Below are positions 22,460-33,822 of a stretch of 64,000 nt of DNA, piece by piece. The notes beneath the pieces are model-generated. The model saw nothing but the letters and a program-made list of their open reading frames with translations. It was not told the origin of the DNA and made no database searches. The DNA is from Diprion similis (taxonomy: Eukaryota; Arthropoda; Insecta; Hymenoptera; Diprionidae). A program made the position numbers and the translations under genes. Numbering within the stretch: the stretch's first letter is position 1; each line of letters starts with the position of its first letter. Location of the stretch: NCBI RefSeq assembly GCF_021155765.1, contig NC_060110.1:3782001-3846000 (forward strand). The letters run 5' to 3'.

Positions 22460-25400
22460 TTCTCCCCGCTTTTCTTTCAACTTTTATACAATGTTTTCCA
22501 AGTTTATGGCTCGTATGGAAAAAAATATAGATCGTATCACGTGCGGAACAATTCACTCCTTCTTTTGTTTTGAACATTTCTTTGTACAATGCGTATTTCT
22601 TGAGATATTTCGATGTCTCGAGATAAAAAAACTCACCCTGTATACTGTCAAAAGTGGCTGCTTGGTGATGGTGAGGTGATAAAGTTCACAGTTTTGTGTT
22701 TGTTTTGTGTCAGTGCAAACCCTGACGTTGGAATTTGCAGGCCAGGGAATGTAAGTAATTTCATATATTTTTTATTCAACAGTAGTCATTTTTATTGTAT
22801 GAATACACCAAAATACAAGTAAAGACCCAATTTAATTAATACTTTTCGTAAGTTTACACGAAATAGATTATCTTTCATTAGTATTGGGCTCTGATAATAT
22901 ATGTATAAAAAGCATTAAACAAGTTCGCAGAATTCCGGAACATGCATTTCGTTCTTCTCACGATCAGCAGCATGCCTCTCAAAATCATTCGGCTGTGACG
23001 TAGATCGATGATTTCTTGATCGATATGAAATTTTCATGCCATATTTTATACTTACCAAAAATCAAGTCGAAAAAAACTGTCACCTCAGAAACAAAACGTA
23101 ATTTTAAAACTATTTACAATTAGAAGTGAATCCGGCGGCCGAGTCAAGTCGTGCTCAAGCTATTGGTGGTGGGAAGTAATTTTCAAAAATCAAATTCCCT
23201 CAGTAATACTGAAACACTGTATTAGCTGTCACTTGAAATTGTTACCAGAGTTAAAATTATGGGGTGCCAGGCTGGCGGAAAAATAAATAAAATTAACGAG
23301 TGTGAAAAATCACTCATATTTAATTCGAGCCCTGCAGGAATTCTCTGAACACATAGATTCAAAATATAATTATAAGTACTTATACACGGTGAATGGGAGG
23401 TAATCTGATCGGCTTGATGAAGAGAAATTTAATCGGTGTCATCAATAAGTGATACAGCACATCGATTCATCTGACTAATAAACCGGTGATCACTTTACCA
23501 TCCACCCAGAGTCGAGTATTCGTAATATATTATTTGGATGTGATGAATCATACTCAAACTAGACCCAAAAAGTACTGATCGCCAATGCATCGTATCTTCG
23601 ATGTGTTGCTGGCAAAAAATAAAGTCAACGAATTAAAGTTATATAAAAAAAAAAAACGCATTTGAAACAAATAGTTGACTCTCGGACAGTCCAAAGTTTA
23701 GGAATTTTCTGCAGATTGTCGATTTACAGTCGAGAAGGGAGATATTGATTTTCAAATAACTTACCTGTCGTCGTGGAATGATAATCTAAATTTTTCAATT
23801 TTAATGTCAACGAAAACATTTTGTTGTGACTTACAACATTTCCTACGTGGCAAGTGCTTGTGTACGATATTCGTTTTTGCTGTGTTGAGGGTACGAAGTG
23901 ACACCCAAGTGAGGTTTTTTTTTGTTCGTAATTTTTTAATATTTATATACCACCTACTCTCACGCCATTTTTTCTGCAATTCGAATCGCGTAAAATTAAA
24001 AGAGATATCGAAGGTGATATTGAGTAAAAAAAATTCATATCCATTGTTTTCTATTCACACAGCTCTTGCAATAAACTCAAGGTATACCAATTAAAAAGAA
24101 AAATCGTTTCCGGAAAGAATTTATTTGAAAATATACGAACATTCACAAATATTTATACTTTTGAGTATTAGGCACTACAATATAGGTGAAGGTCCGTAAA
24201 AACGTGGCTAAACAATGAAGAATGTCCCATTTACAGATCATTTCCGAAAATTTCATACACTTCAAATACCACTTACTTGGTTAACAACCCATATTACGCT
24301 ATTCACACATCAAATTACAATTCTAAATCATAATCTTAGAGAAATCTTATCGAGTTAGCCAATTTCCTATAAGAATAGTCGACACAGGAATTTATACACT
24401 ATCAGCATCGTAAGTTTACATGGATTTATATTCCTGAGTAAAAATTCTGAATACCGTCTGTTCCATATGACTACCATAAAATGTTCAACACGTGTAGTCG
24501 TTTAAAAAAAATCAAACTATCATACGAGAATCGTGATTTTTTTGTTGAAAAGTAGCGCATTGAGTGGTCGATCGACGTCATTTCGTAGCGTGATATGTTT
24601 CGGCTTCTACACTGTACGGATAGTGAAAAAGAATATGAATATACACTAGTGTATGTGTATAGGTGTGTATAACAAATATTATGATTAACACGTAGCTCAC
24701 GAATCAGACGATCGGCACACTCAATAACTGGTCCATCTTTCCTTAATTTGAAGTACATGATCTCTATGATGATGAAAATTTCTATCGTTTAACATTCCTA
24801 TTTTGTACTAGGTACTGTGAAGTGGGTCAGAAGTTTTGTAAATTTATGTACTTTCCAATGGTGTCGCGAAACAAAGTCTATTTTGAGCTCTAGGTATAAG
24901 AAATCCGAAAAACGTAATTTCAGTAATCTATCTATATATGCAACAGACATATTGATAATCATCACTTTCAATCTTATAGTGAAGTTAATATGTAATTCAG
25001 GTAAATAATTATAGGCGTCGTTAACTAACGCAATATTACGAAATTGTATATTAGTTTGAAATTACACTTCATTGACTGATATTCTTTAAACGTAACCCGT
25101 AAAAAATGATTAAAATTGTAATTGGAATTCGCGTAATTCGAGTGGAAATCTTAAAACTGAAAATTTTCGTATCTTTCAATCATTTTCTCTCCAATAATTT
25201 AACTTTTACCTTGATTAAAACTCGGAGATTTTCGATTATCGAATTAATCATACTACCTGCTAATCTATAACCGTATTAAAATTAAATTAAAAATGTGTGA
25301 AAAAAATGACTCGAAATCTCAACAATTGATCGTATGAAACTTCACCAAGTTTGAACAGATTCTGACAAATGCAAGAGTTTTTACCATGTCAAAATTACGT

Positions 25401-25938
25401 GGGAAGCCGGATAATAAAACCAATAAATTAAAACCATACATACCTCCATTACAACGCAGTTAAAAAAAAAATAAACAGACATAAAAAACCCATATAACTA
25501 TGTCACTGTTGTTGTTAAAAATTGTATAACAATTTTTAAATTATACAATTATAAAAAATGCCACCACTTTCAAGCTGTTATAGTTAAGAGTCAAGAAAAC
25601 TTAAAAATCATTGAATGCGAATTGTAAAATGGAATAACAGGAGCCTGCGTGGCATGCTTCGATTAGCACCTTATCACATAGAATGCCACGTGAGGTTTCT
25701 GGAGACGAACTCAAGCAATGCGTGAACTTTGTACTTAGTGGTGTAATGTGAGCCTATTGGCTGTTTGTTGTTGCAGTTCGTTGCCGCACCAATACTCATA
25801 CGCAACTAATTACATGCTCTTTTTCACATATGATTTTTATATTTAAATACACTGCTCGATACAATTTTTTCAATTATTTGTTGCCGAGGTACGTGTAAAT
25901 TATAATTGGGCCAAGGAATATTTCACGCAATTTGAGAT

Positions 25939-26069
25939 GCGTTCCGAAATTAGCTTCCAGTGCTATCAGCAATCTCTTGTCTCTTTTGCGCTGCCGAGTT
26001 TGTCCCTAGCTCTGTCTCTGTACTAGGGAGTTTCTAGCGCTGCCAGGCTGCCAGTTAGTTTCGGAACAC
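25939..26069. repeat. Short element with imperfect terminal inverted repeats
   Basis: GCGTTCCGAAATTAGCTTCC at the left (from 25939) is the imperfect reverse complement of the GTTAGTTTCGGAACAC end at about 26053-26068. The inner sequence is less AT-rich than its flanks. About 130 bp with no coding capacity, consistent with a MITE, but there is no clear target duplication. Confidence 0.5.
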
Positions 26070-26537
26070 ACCCTCGATAGTCTGTATATACTTACTTCGT
26101 AACAATAAATATAAATGTGGAATATCGTCACACTTGCTGACGTCACGAGGTAACTGGACAAGATGAAATGGTCCACTGCAATTGCACGGAATGTAAACTC
26201 ACCGCGGAGTTCAAGCTAAAATTTACTTTTTAACATATCGCATTACTTCGTGTATAAAATTTAATAAAACAAGATTTCAAAGTTGTTAGTTATCAGAATA
26301 TATATTTATATTTCTGATCTTTTATTACAAGTTCAAAGCCTCTCTACACATGAAAGGATCGACGATGGAATTATGTAACAATTCAAACACTTTATCAACT
26401 AATTTCAATACATATTTCGTAAACTACAGTAATGTTTTTAATGAGTATGATGGCAATAAGTAGTTATACATGTTAACAAAATGTTTTTTCTTATTGTTTA
26501 GCAACCTCTTCAAATATCATCTACGTTGATGATAATA

Positions 26538-26543
26538 TTTATT
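26538..26543 (-). terminator. Candidate poly(A) signal for GPA2
   Basis: TTTATT on the plus strand is AATAAA on the minus strand, 126 bases past the GPA2 stop codon. Confidence 0.5.
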
Positions 26544-26668
26544 ATTACAGAACTAAAGCTGTACTAAAAATAGGAAAAGCAAAAACAGTGTAAAGGAAAT
26601 TTGGAAATTAGTTAAGAATTTTTGAAAATTTTAGACAATTAAAAATTATATTAATGGTGATTGACGAA

Positions 26669-29600
26669 CTAACTATTTATGCAATCATGGCACCAGCACG
26701 ATGTTGCCGAAGGCACGGTGACTTTTTGTGTATGCGTCCCACACTGAATGGTGGTTGTAAACTATAAGAAAAAGTACAAGATTATGCTGTATCAATAATG
26801 AATAAGTTAGAAAACTAATATCAAAACCCGAATTTCACTCTAATAATTAGAATACATTCACAATTAGTTTAGGAATTAATTTACTATTCGATCGTAGAGA
26901 TTAATACAAGAAAATCTTATTAAAAATTATCGAGTCCTACAAGGTAATGCAAAAATTTCAAAAAAAGTGGTAAATTAACTAACAATAATGATAAGACTGG
27001 TAACACTTACATTCTCATAGTCTTTTATACTACAGCATGAAGCTCTTGACATTGTTATTGGTCTTGGATACTTATTTGAACGTATTTTGAGAGGCGTAGG
27101 GAAGGAGCCACTCCAGCAGTATCCACTGCAAACATTTATACCAACCCGCGTCATGCCGGGACAATCTTTCCCAGGAATATCCGCATGATGACCTAGAGAA
27201 AAAAAGAGACAAGTTAAATTATTGTGATAATATGCGTGAATGTCCCCGTTATTCAATATTACATATACATTACACATATGAGGTATTCCATTCCAAGTCA
27301 GTGAACGATTGATCGGTAGATTTTCTATTCACACCAAGAATTTTTCGTATGATACTAAAACCCTAAAAAACTTACGGAAAAAATTCGTTTTTTTAGAAAC
27401 TCATATTGAACCTACGATTTTTCAAACTTCTCTTAAAAACTTATCTGATTGATTTTCAGAAACCATGAGTAGGATTATTTGCTTTTCGATTGAGACAATT
27501 TTCAGACAAACTTCAGTTGGAAGGTAATTTTTTTTTGTACTGCTTTTCCTAAATCTTGTTTTATATTTTCATATACCGGTGTATTGCGTGATTTATCGTA
27601 ATTTATCAACTGTAATTCATACCGAATATTTGAATGTGTAGTGCTAAATTTACATTTTGAAAATTGGAATGAAACCGTTTGAGAAAATGCAGACCCTCAC
27701 TAGCTCAGGTTTAATAACTGTGTTTTTCAATGATTCTCCAAGTTCTATGCTATGGATTCCGGTTCTCAGTTTTAAAAATAAAATAATTTCAAATAACGCC
27801 CTTTTTTCAAATTTCGAATCAGTGTAAAAATCATAAAATCCAATTAAAGAATGAAAAACAGTTTACTGACACGCTAAAGTCTGTGAATGAGAAAGTTATA
27901 AATTGAAACCCTTCTAAAAAAAATGGAATGCTTTTGAGGAATGTCTGAAAACTCATTATAGCCTGAAAACGAGTTGTAAAAAAAGTAAAAATCTATTTTG
28001 GATGGTTTTTAAGGATTGTACGATCATATGAAACATTCTTGACGAACATAAAAAATGTCATGATCAATCGTTTACTGAGTTGGCATGTAACATCCTGAAT
28101 ATAGGGAAGATCGGGGCACAACGGCCCCTCTAAGCCAGTAATAATTTTTTGTGGCTTTTGAGAACCGGGTTAGTTATTTTGATTTATCTCAAACAAATTC
28201 ATCATCATTTTGCCGTAATTCATAAAAGAAAAGAAAAAAATTCCGGGGCACCACGATCCCCCTCCAAAAAATGACAAAAACAAATTTTTGTACGGATTTT
28301 TAAAGGGGGTCCGTCGTGCCCCGGTCTACAACTTATTGGTTGCAGGAAAAATTAAAACCGGGTTTCCTAATGTTTCCGGGAAATGCGCTTTTTGGATTAC
28401 AATTTTTTTCGTCAACGATTCTTCGAAAATGATCAATTGATCAGGTGATGACGTTTGTCGTGTCAACCTGCAGTAAATTGTATTCTGAACTGTAATTTTT
28501 CTTTAGTAAGCCGGGATATGAAAGAAATGTAGAAATTTGGGTTCACCTCTATTTCAAATCTTTAGAGAAATCATTTTTTGAATGAACAAATAGTCGAAAC
28601 CGCTAAAAAAAAGACCTTTAAACGCATTGATCGACCTATAAAAGTTGATTTTATACGTCCTACTTGCAGCTGTGGATTCTTTTTATATCTCGAAACTTTT
28701 AAAAGGCGTGCTCGAAAAAAATTAAAAAGTCGTGTTTTATGAACCATCCTAATACACATGCGTTACCAACGTAATCGACTCAGCCAAAAAACTAGCCGTC
28801 TATGTATTATAACCACATGTTGATGTATATAATAAATTGACCATCGCGCAGATAAAAAATACGAGTTGAGAAACTTGAGCTGCATCGATATCACATAAAC
28901 ATATACCGAGAGCTTTTCTTGAAAGTAAAAATGTTACCAGCATAGTAGGCCGATAACCAATACTGGCATTGACACAAAAGAATAGATCGCGGGAGTGAGC
29001 GAATATAATGCGATAGTCATGTAGAAAGAGAAAACTGCATTGGACCCATAGACATCCTTCTCTACTCCCATATGTCTGACAAGAATACTCAGCCGTTTAT
29101 ACGCTTATCCATGACTCACGCGATTTATTCTTATATGTCTATGGGTTGTGGTCTTATCGCTAACGGTGGGCTCCTAGGGACATTTTACGACAGTAGCGAT
29201 TGGTATTGCATCGGCTGTTCATTCTGGCGGTAACCGTTGGCCAATAAGATTCGAACGATTTGACGCACGCACATAATAAGGTGCGCACTTTCCATACGAA
29301 CACACGTTATATTCGGGCTGCTCCGTCTCTCTCAGTCAATTAAGTGTACAGCGAGACAGATTATAGCCAACACATATCTTTCTCTCACTCCTCCGCTAGA
29401 CTTTCCGTAAACGCAAAGCTACCTCCAGTAGTATATACTCTAGGGTTGTGGTTGATTGTCACTTGTCAACCGGTCAATTCTAGGGAATTTGTTCTTTTCA
29501 GGGAAGAGCACGGATGTCAGCCAATCGAAATTAAGCAGGTTGAATCGCATGCGCTACGAGCAAGTCCTTTCAGGAAAATTCTCGATATATTTCGAAATTT

Positions 29601-29746
29601 TCAGTCAATGGACATGTTATGGTAATCATAATTTACTCACCCACTAAAAGACACTGCGGTTCATCTGTATCAATCTCTTGACCTATGATTACGGTGCAGA
29701 AAACGAGAAGTAAAAAATAGATTACTCTTTTTCTTGTCTTGCGCAT
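26669..29746 (-). CDS. GPA2: Glycoprotein hormone alpha-2 subunit (GPA2, thyrostimulin alpha)
   Basis: Three minus-strand exons join in phase: 29746-29641, 27192-27011 and 26761-26669, giving 126 residues, close to the family's usual length. Residues 1 to about 22 form a basic then hydrophobic signal peptide (core VIYFLLLVFCTVIIG). Ten cysteines follow in alpha-subunit order: EPQC, GKDC, the CxGxC core NVCSGYC, the adjacent pair RASCC, TIQC, and the closing SCWCHDC. The VGHH and VTVPSATSCWC stretches match insect GPA2 proteins. The junction of exons 2 and 3 creates an N-F-T glycosylation sequon. The protein is expected to be secreted and to pair with GPB5, encoded about 6.5 kb away on the opposite strand. 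An in-frame upstream ATG at 29788 would give a longer, less typical leader. Intron 1 (2.4 kb) holds three repeat structures. Confidence 0.9.
28108..28327. repeat. MITE-like element with GGGGCAC terminal inverted repeats
   Basis: GATCGGGGCACAACGGCCCC at 28109-28128 matches, with few differences, the reverse complement of 28304-28327 (GGGGTCCGTCGTGCCCCGGTC). A third internal copy, CCGGGGCACCACGATCCCCC, lies at 28243-28262 and forms a tight hairpin with the right end. It lies in GPA2 intron 1. Confidence 0.65.
28759..28800. repeat. Single-arm fragment related to the 19570-19844 foldback repeat
   Basis: The segment reads GCGTTACCAACGTAATCGAC then CAGCCAAAAAACTAGCCGT. It follows the right arm at 19790-19832 (GCATTGCCAACGTAACCAAC then TGGCCAAAAACATTAGCCGT) with a handful of changes. 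Confidence 0.65.
28979..29146. repeat. Interleaved inverted repeats (A-B-A'-B')
   Basis: AGAATAGATCGCGGGAGTGAG at 28979-28999 pairs with ACTCACGCGATTTATTCT at 29114-29131. ACCCATAGACAT at 29044-29055 pairs perfectly with ATGTCTATGGGT at 29135-29146. The pairs interleave rather than nest. It lies in GPA2 intron 1 and has no coding content. Confidence 0.6.
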
Positions 29747-29788
29747 CACGCTAGTCCATCTGCACCAGCAATAGTCACTACTTCCCAT

Positions 29789-32700
29789 GGTTGTCTGTAA
29801 GTACTGCATGAATCGTATACCGGTGTTCAGGAGGAAAGTGCGCACTTTCCTCATCGACACACGGTATAAGAAAATTTCGCATGTCTACTTATAATGTATA
29901 ATTAATTGATGCAAAAAAAAAAAAAAAAAAAAAAACGAGCAGTACAAATTGACTGGCCTATAAAGACTATACTTACTTAATTCAATAAAATACTTCTGTC
30001 GGACGAAATACTTGTGACATTTTAATAGGGAATCGAATCAAGCCTTTGAATGATCATGCTGACTATTAATTTAATCAAGATATCACGGTGCACGTTCCTT
30101 GCAATAATAAATGAATATTAAATCGAGAAAATGTGTGATTGAAATTACTAAAAATTAGATCAAACGCACCGTCATCATCTTGTTTAGATAATATAAGATT
30201 TCGGTACCAAACAAATTGAGTTCATTTCAATAAATATTTTGTTAAGTAAGGAGGTCAATATGGATGAAACCGGTAATGAAATTTTTTGTAACAAATATCT
30301 TTTACATTGACTGAATTGACAGTTATTCAAGCGCAGAAAGCGTATTCCTCGAATGATATCTTTTATAATTTCTTTTACTCAAAATTTTTTGGAATTTAAC
30401 TGCTATTTTATGGGTAAAACCTGAAAACTTATTTTCGTATACATAGAAGTATAAATTGAGCATGTGTCAATAGTGTACAGTTTATTTACAGTCAATATTA
30501 ATTTCGATGATTCGAACTTTGATATTATGCTTTCTTCGGTTGTAATTCGTCTGATGACAAATTTTTTTTACATCATCGATATCTGATTTCCTAGCTGAAT
30601 ACCCGGTTGTATAACTATTTCTAAATTAAGCTACTTCTGTAGCCAGAAAATAACCGCCTAGTGGCCGTTCATAGTACTAGTATATATACGAGATATTTTT
30701 ATACAAGACTTTCGTTGAATCAAGGAATTTGTTTGACTCATCATTTTGACAAACTAACTAAATCGAAATTGTTGAATTTCAAGTCGTTGTATTTGGAACA
30801 AATAAGGAATACTAGATTGCAGTGAATAGACGCCATCAAAATCTAATTTGTTGGTTCAAGAATTCCTTTCTATCCGTGTGAGAATAGTGCCTTTCATCGA
30901 AAAATGTTCTTGTGGATTAAAGTTGTGGATTAAAATCCGCAAAATCAAAAATGTGTCAGTCAATTTTTATCCAAACCTATCAGATTTGTAAAAGAAAGTC
31001 TCGTATCCCTTTCTTTTGCGGCACTACTTCAGACTTCGAAAATATTTTATTATATGCATTTTTTCCAGTTTCCAGTATTCCATACCTATCCTACTGAAAA
31101 TGTTCGTGTGATAAATCATAAAAGTTATGAAAGAATTCAGTGTGTAATTTACTCCATGTAAATATGTAAGAGAACGTGTAATAAATTACAAAAGCAGGAA
31201 TCATTAGATAGTCATGAGTGACATTAGACACGTTAACTTCTGAGAGGATTTGCAATTACAACATATCGTGGTAGTGAAGAACTATGTACCACTACACAAA
31301 TTCAAGGTGGCGTTAACTTCGATGAAAAATCGTCCGAATGTCATTATTAAAAAATATCCGAATTACTTTTGTTTATAACTTCAAGTTATATCTGACAAAA
31401 AAATAGGTTTTTATTTGTAAAAATGGTCCTGATGAAGATTTGACAATTGTGGCACGATCTACAATTACATCGACTTTTCTAATTGCCCCCCCTCGAAAGT
31501 GATCAATTTTCATCTCAAACTTTTTCGTGTACCAGTTGGTAATAATTTTCTTTTTACAATAATCCACTTGAAATAAATTGGAATTAATTGTTTTTTTCGA
31601 AATTAACTGTTACAAAAGTAATTTGTAATTGAATCGTTTTTTATTGCGAAGTACAAGCGTGTTCAGAAGACTGGCGAAGATGCTATAGTCGAAATGCAGA
31701 CAATTGCATTAATCTGATATATTTCTCAAGATTAAAAAAAACTTGCGCTGAAAATTGTTCAGTCCCTCGCCCTACAATAAAAACCTTACTTAATTTATGA
31801 ACAGTACCTTACAAAATAAAAATATTTCGGAAGCTTGAACTTACTGTAAACGTCTACTTGTTCTACGTAAGTACGTGTTTGAATTGTCTCCTGCGATAAT
31901 TATTATACACTTATTTTTATTTTGTACTCAGAACTGTAATTTTTGCTTTTGGTAAAAAATGGATATAGTGAAGAGCTGTATAGTGTTCGCAACTAGAAAT
32001 TTGAATCTGTATACTTCGGTGATTCTACGCTCTGAACAGTAGCTGCTTCAGAACACCACTGCTACCGAGTTTTTTGACAAGCTCGATCAAAGAGGAGTTC
32101 TCCGAATAATCTACGCATTCATACCCATCCCATGTGACCCACCGTCACCGGTTTCAGTTTGGCCTTGGTCTTATAATTGCTTGACTATCACGCGGGAAGT
32201 ATTCAAAACTTATATAGCACGGGGCAGAATTTTTCAGATACTTAATTTTTCGTTATTAAACCGGTGATAAAACATGAAAATATGTACAAATATTAATATT
32301 GAAATCCAACCATAGAATTTTCTTCTGGTAATACACGTACGCAGACTGAATTCTCGGTTTATTAGAATTTAGGTGAAATTATACTTCAACAGATGTTACG
32401 CGCACTGAAAAAAAGGATTGTTTTTGACAAAGAAAAAAATACTTTGCCGTTAGTAGCGAAACAGATATTTTTTTTACCGCATGTTTGAAAAGTTGGTACG
32501 CCTTTTTTGAACAGTGTAGTAAAACGACGCTGGCGCATGCGCTTTATTGAAATTCTCATCTTTACACACTACGACTTTCTTGGCGCATGCGCATTTTCTG
32601 GTTACTTAATTTTACGCACGGACGACACACCCCGCTAGTGACGGCATTGGGCTGGGTTATTTATTTTTAAGGGGTTTTTCTCAAGCAATTGATAAACACT

Positions 32701-33733
32701 TCTTCATTTCTATAAATTTATCCCGCAATAATAAGTTGTCACATACATATTATAGACTGACGTCATCATGTTCCGTGAACAAAACACAATTATCCACAAA
32801 TTTCATAAGTTAAGTACGGAGAAAAATAATAGGAAGTAACAACATGAATTATGATAATTAGGATGAATTACAAGTCTAATTATGAAGCATATTTATTTTT
32901 ATTACAAATCTTAGTTAAACTGAGTAATTTGTCGGCTTGGATGACAAATGAAAAATGTGAAAAATTTATACACCAAACTTTTTTTGAGTTAGATGTACAA
33001 CTAACTCAACCATCTCATACTGGAGATTCATCTTGATGAGTATGCTGAATACTCCTGATTAGAAACAAAAATCCTCCTTTCTCTAGTCTTTTATCACATT
33101 TCGCTCCATCATACAAAACGCATGCTTGTTGAACAACTTTAATTTAATACTTGAAAGACTTATAATCATAGATGTGTTTACCATTAAGCGTATTAATGAT
33201 CAATTCATCAAACGGCTAAAAACTTCATCGAAATTAGATGACTACGTTGCGCTACAAATGAAGTGGAAGGTAGTCAGCTTTTCAAGCCTGTTACAATTTC
33301 TTCATCATGAAAGCAGCTATCATGCTCATTGGTTAGGTACATCTGTGTTTTTCAAATAGATGCAGTTCGACTTTCTAAATTGATAAATAGGTTTGATTTA
33401 TACTTTTTTATAATCACTATAATTATAAACAACAACGTGGCAGGTATAATAAACAGGCGATGATCGCAATGTGCCGCCATTCAAACAACTCATTGTCGAT
33501 GTACCCGAACCAAGATTAACGATACTATAATGTTTTTTATCCATATTCCTAAGGCTTCTGAATGTTCTAAATGTTCTGAATAAATGCAACGCAAATAAAG
33601 TATATGGATAATTTAACATCGACGTGAATGAGCATTATTATTTTAGTATGGCTAGGCACATAAATACGCGTGTTGTGATCGATTCATCTAATTGTAATTG
33701 ATGTTTTCCTACTCATAACCGATGAAAAATAAA
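29789..33733. other. Gene-free interval between GPA2 and ACSF3
   Basis: No supported exon. It presumably contains the GPA2 promoter. A 23-base A tract occupies 29913-29935, and a pair of NRF1-like palindromes lies at 32531-32592 in a small GC-richer island (about 32520-32660). Open frames such as plus strand 33126-33359 show no family motif. Confidence 0.5.
32531..32592. promoter_or_regulatory. Direct pair of NRF1/ewg-like palindromes
   Basis: TGGCGCATGCGC occurs exactly twice, at 32531-32542 and 32581-32592, 50 bases apart start to start. GCGCATGCGC is the consensus of the NRF1 / erect wing family. CpG-containing sequence (GCACGGACGACAC) follows. No gene start that I can recognise lies next to it. 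Confidence 0.45.
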
Positions 33734-33739
33734 TTTATT
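33734..33739 (-). terminator. Candidate poly(A) signal for ACSF3
   Basis: TTTATT on the plus strand is AATAAA on the minus strand, about 85 bases downstream of the ACSF3 stop codon. Confidence 0.55.
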
Positions 33740-33822
33740 CTGAATTGCCTGAGAGAAAATCAAATTCAACTTGGTGTTATACTTGCTAAATTACTGTAAT
33801 CAGTGCAGAGACACGTTAAATT

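Larger units (their letters stand above)
20172..26537. other. Interval between the convergent GPB5 and GPA2 genes
   Basis: I see no supportable protein-coding exon except a possible last small exon of GPB5 that I could not place. The interval contains a G-rich tract (22422-22459) and a short element with terminal inverted repeats (25939-26069). Confidence 0.5.

Noticed and set aside
29344-29647. Plus-strand 93-codon frame facing GPA2 exon 1
   Set aside because: It lies in GPA2 intron 1, opposite the exon 1 end. It has no signal peptide or domain and no conserved-looking motif.
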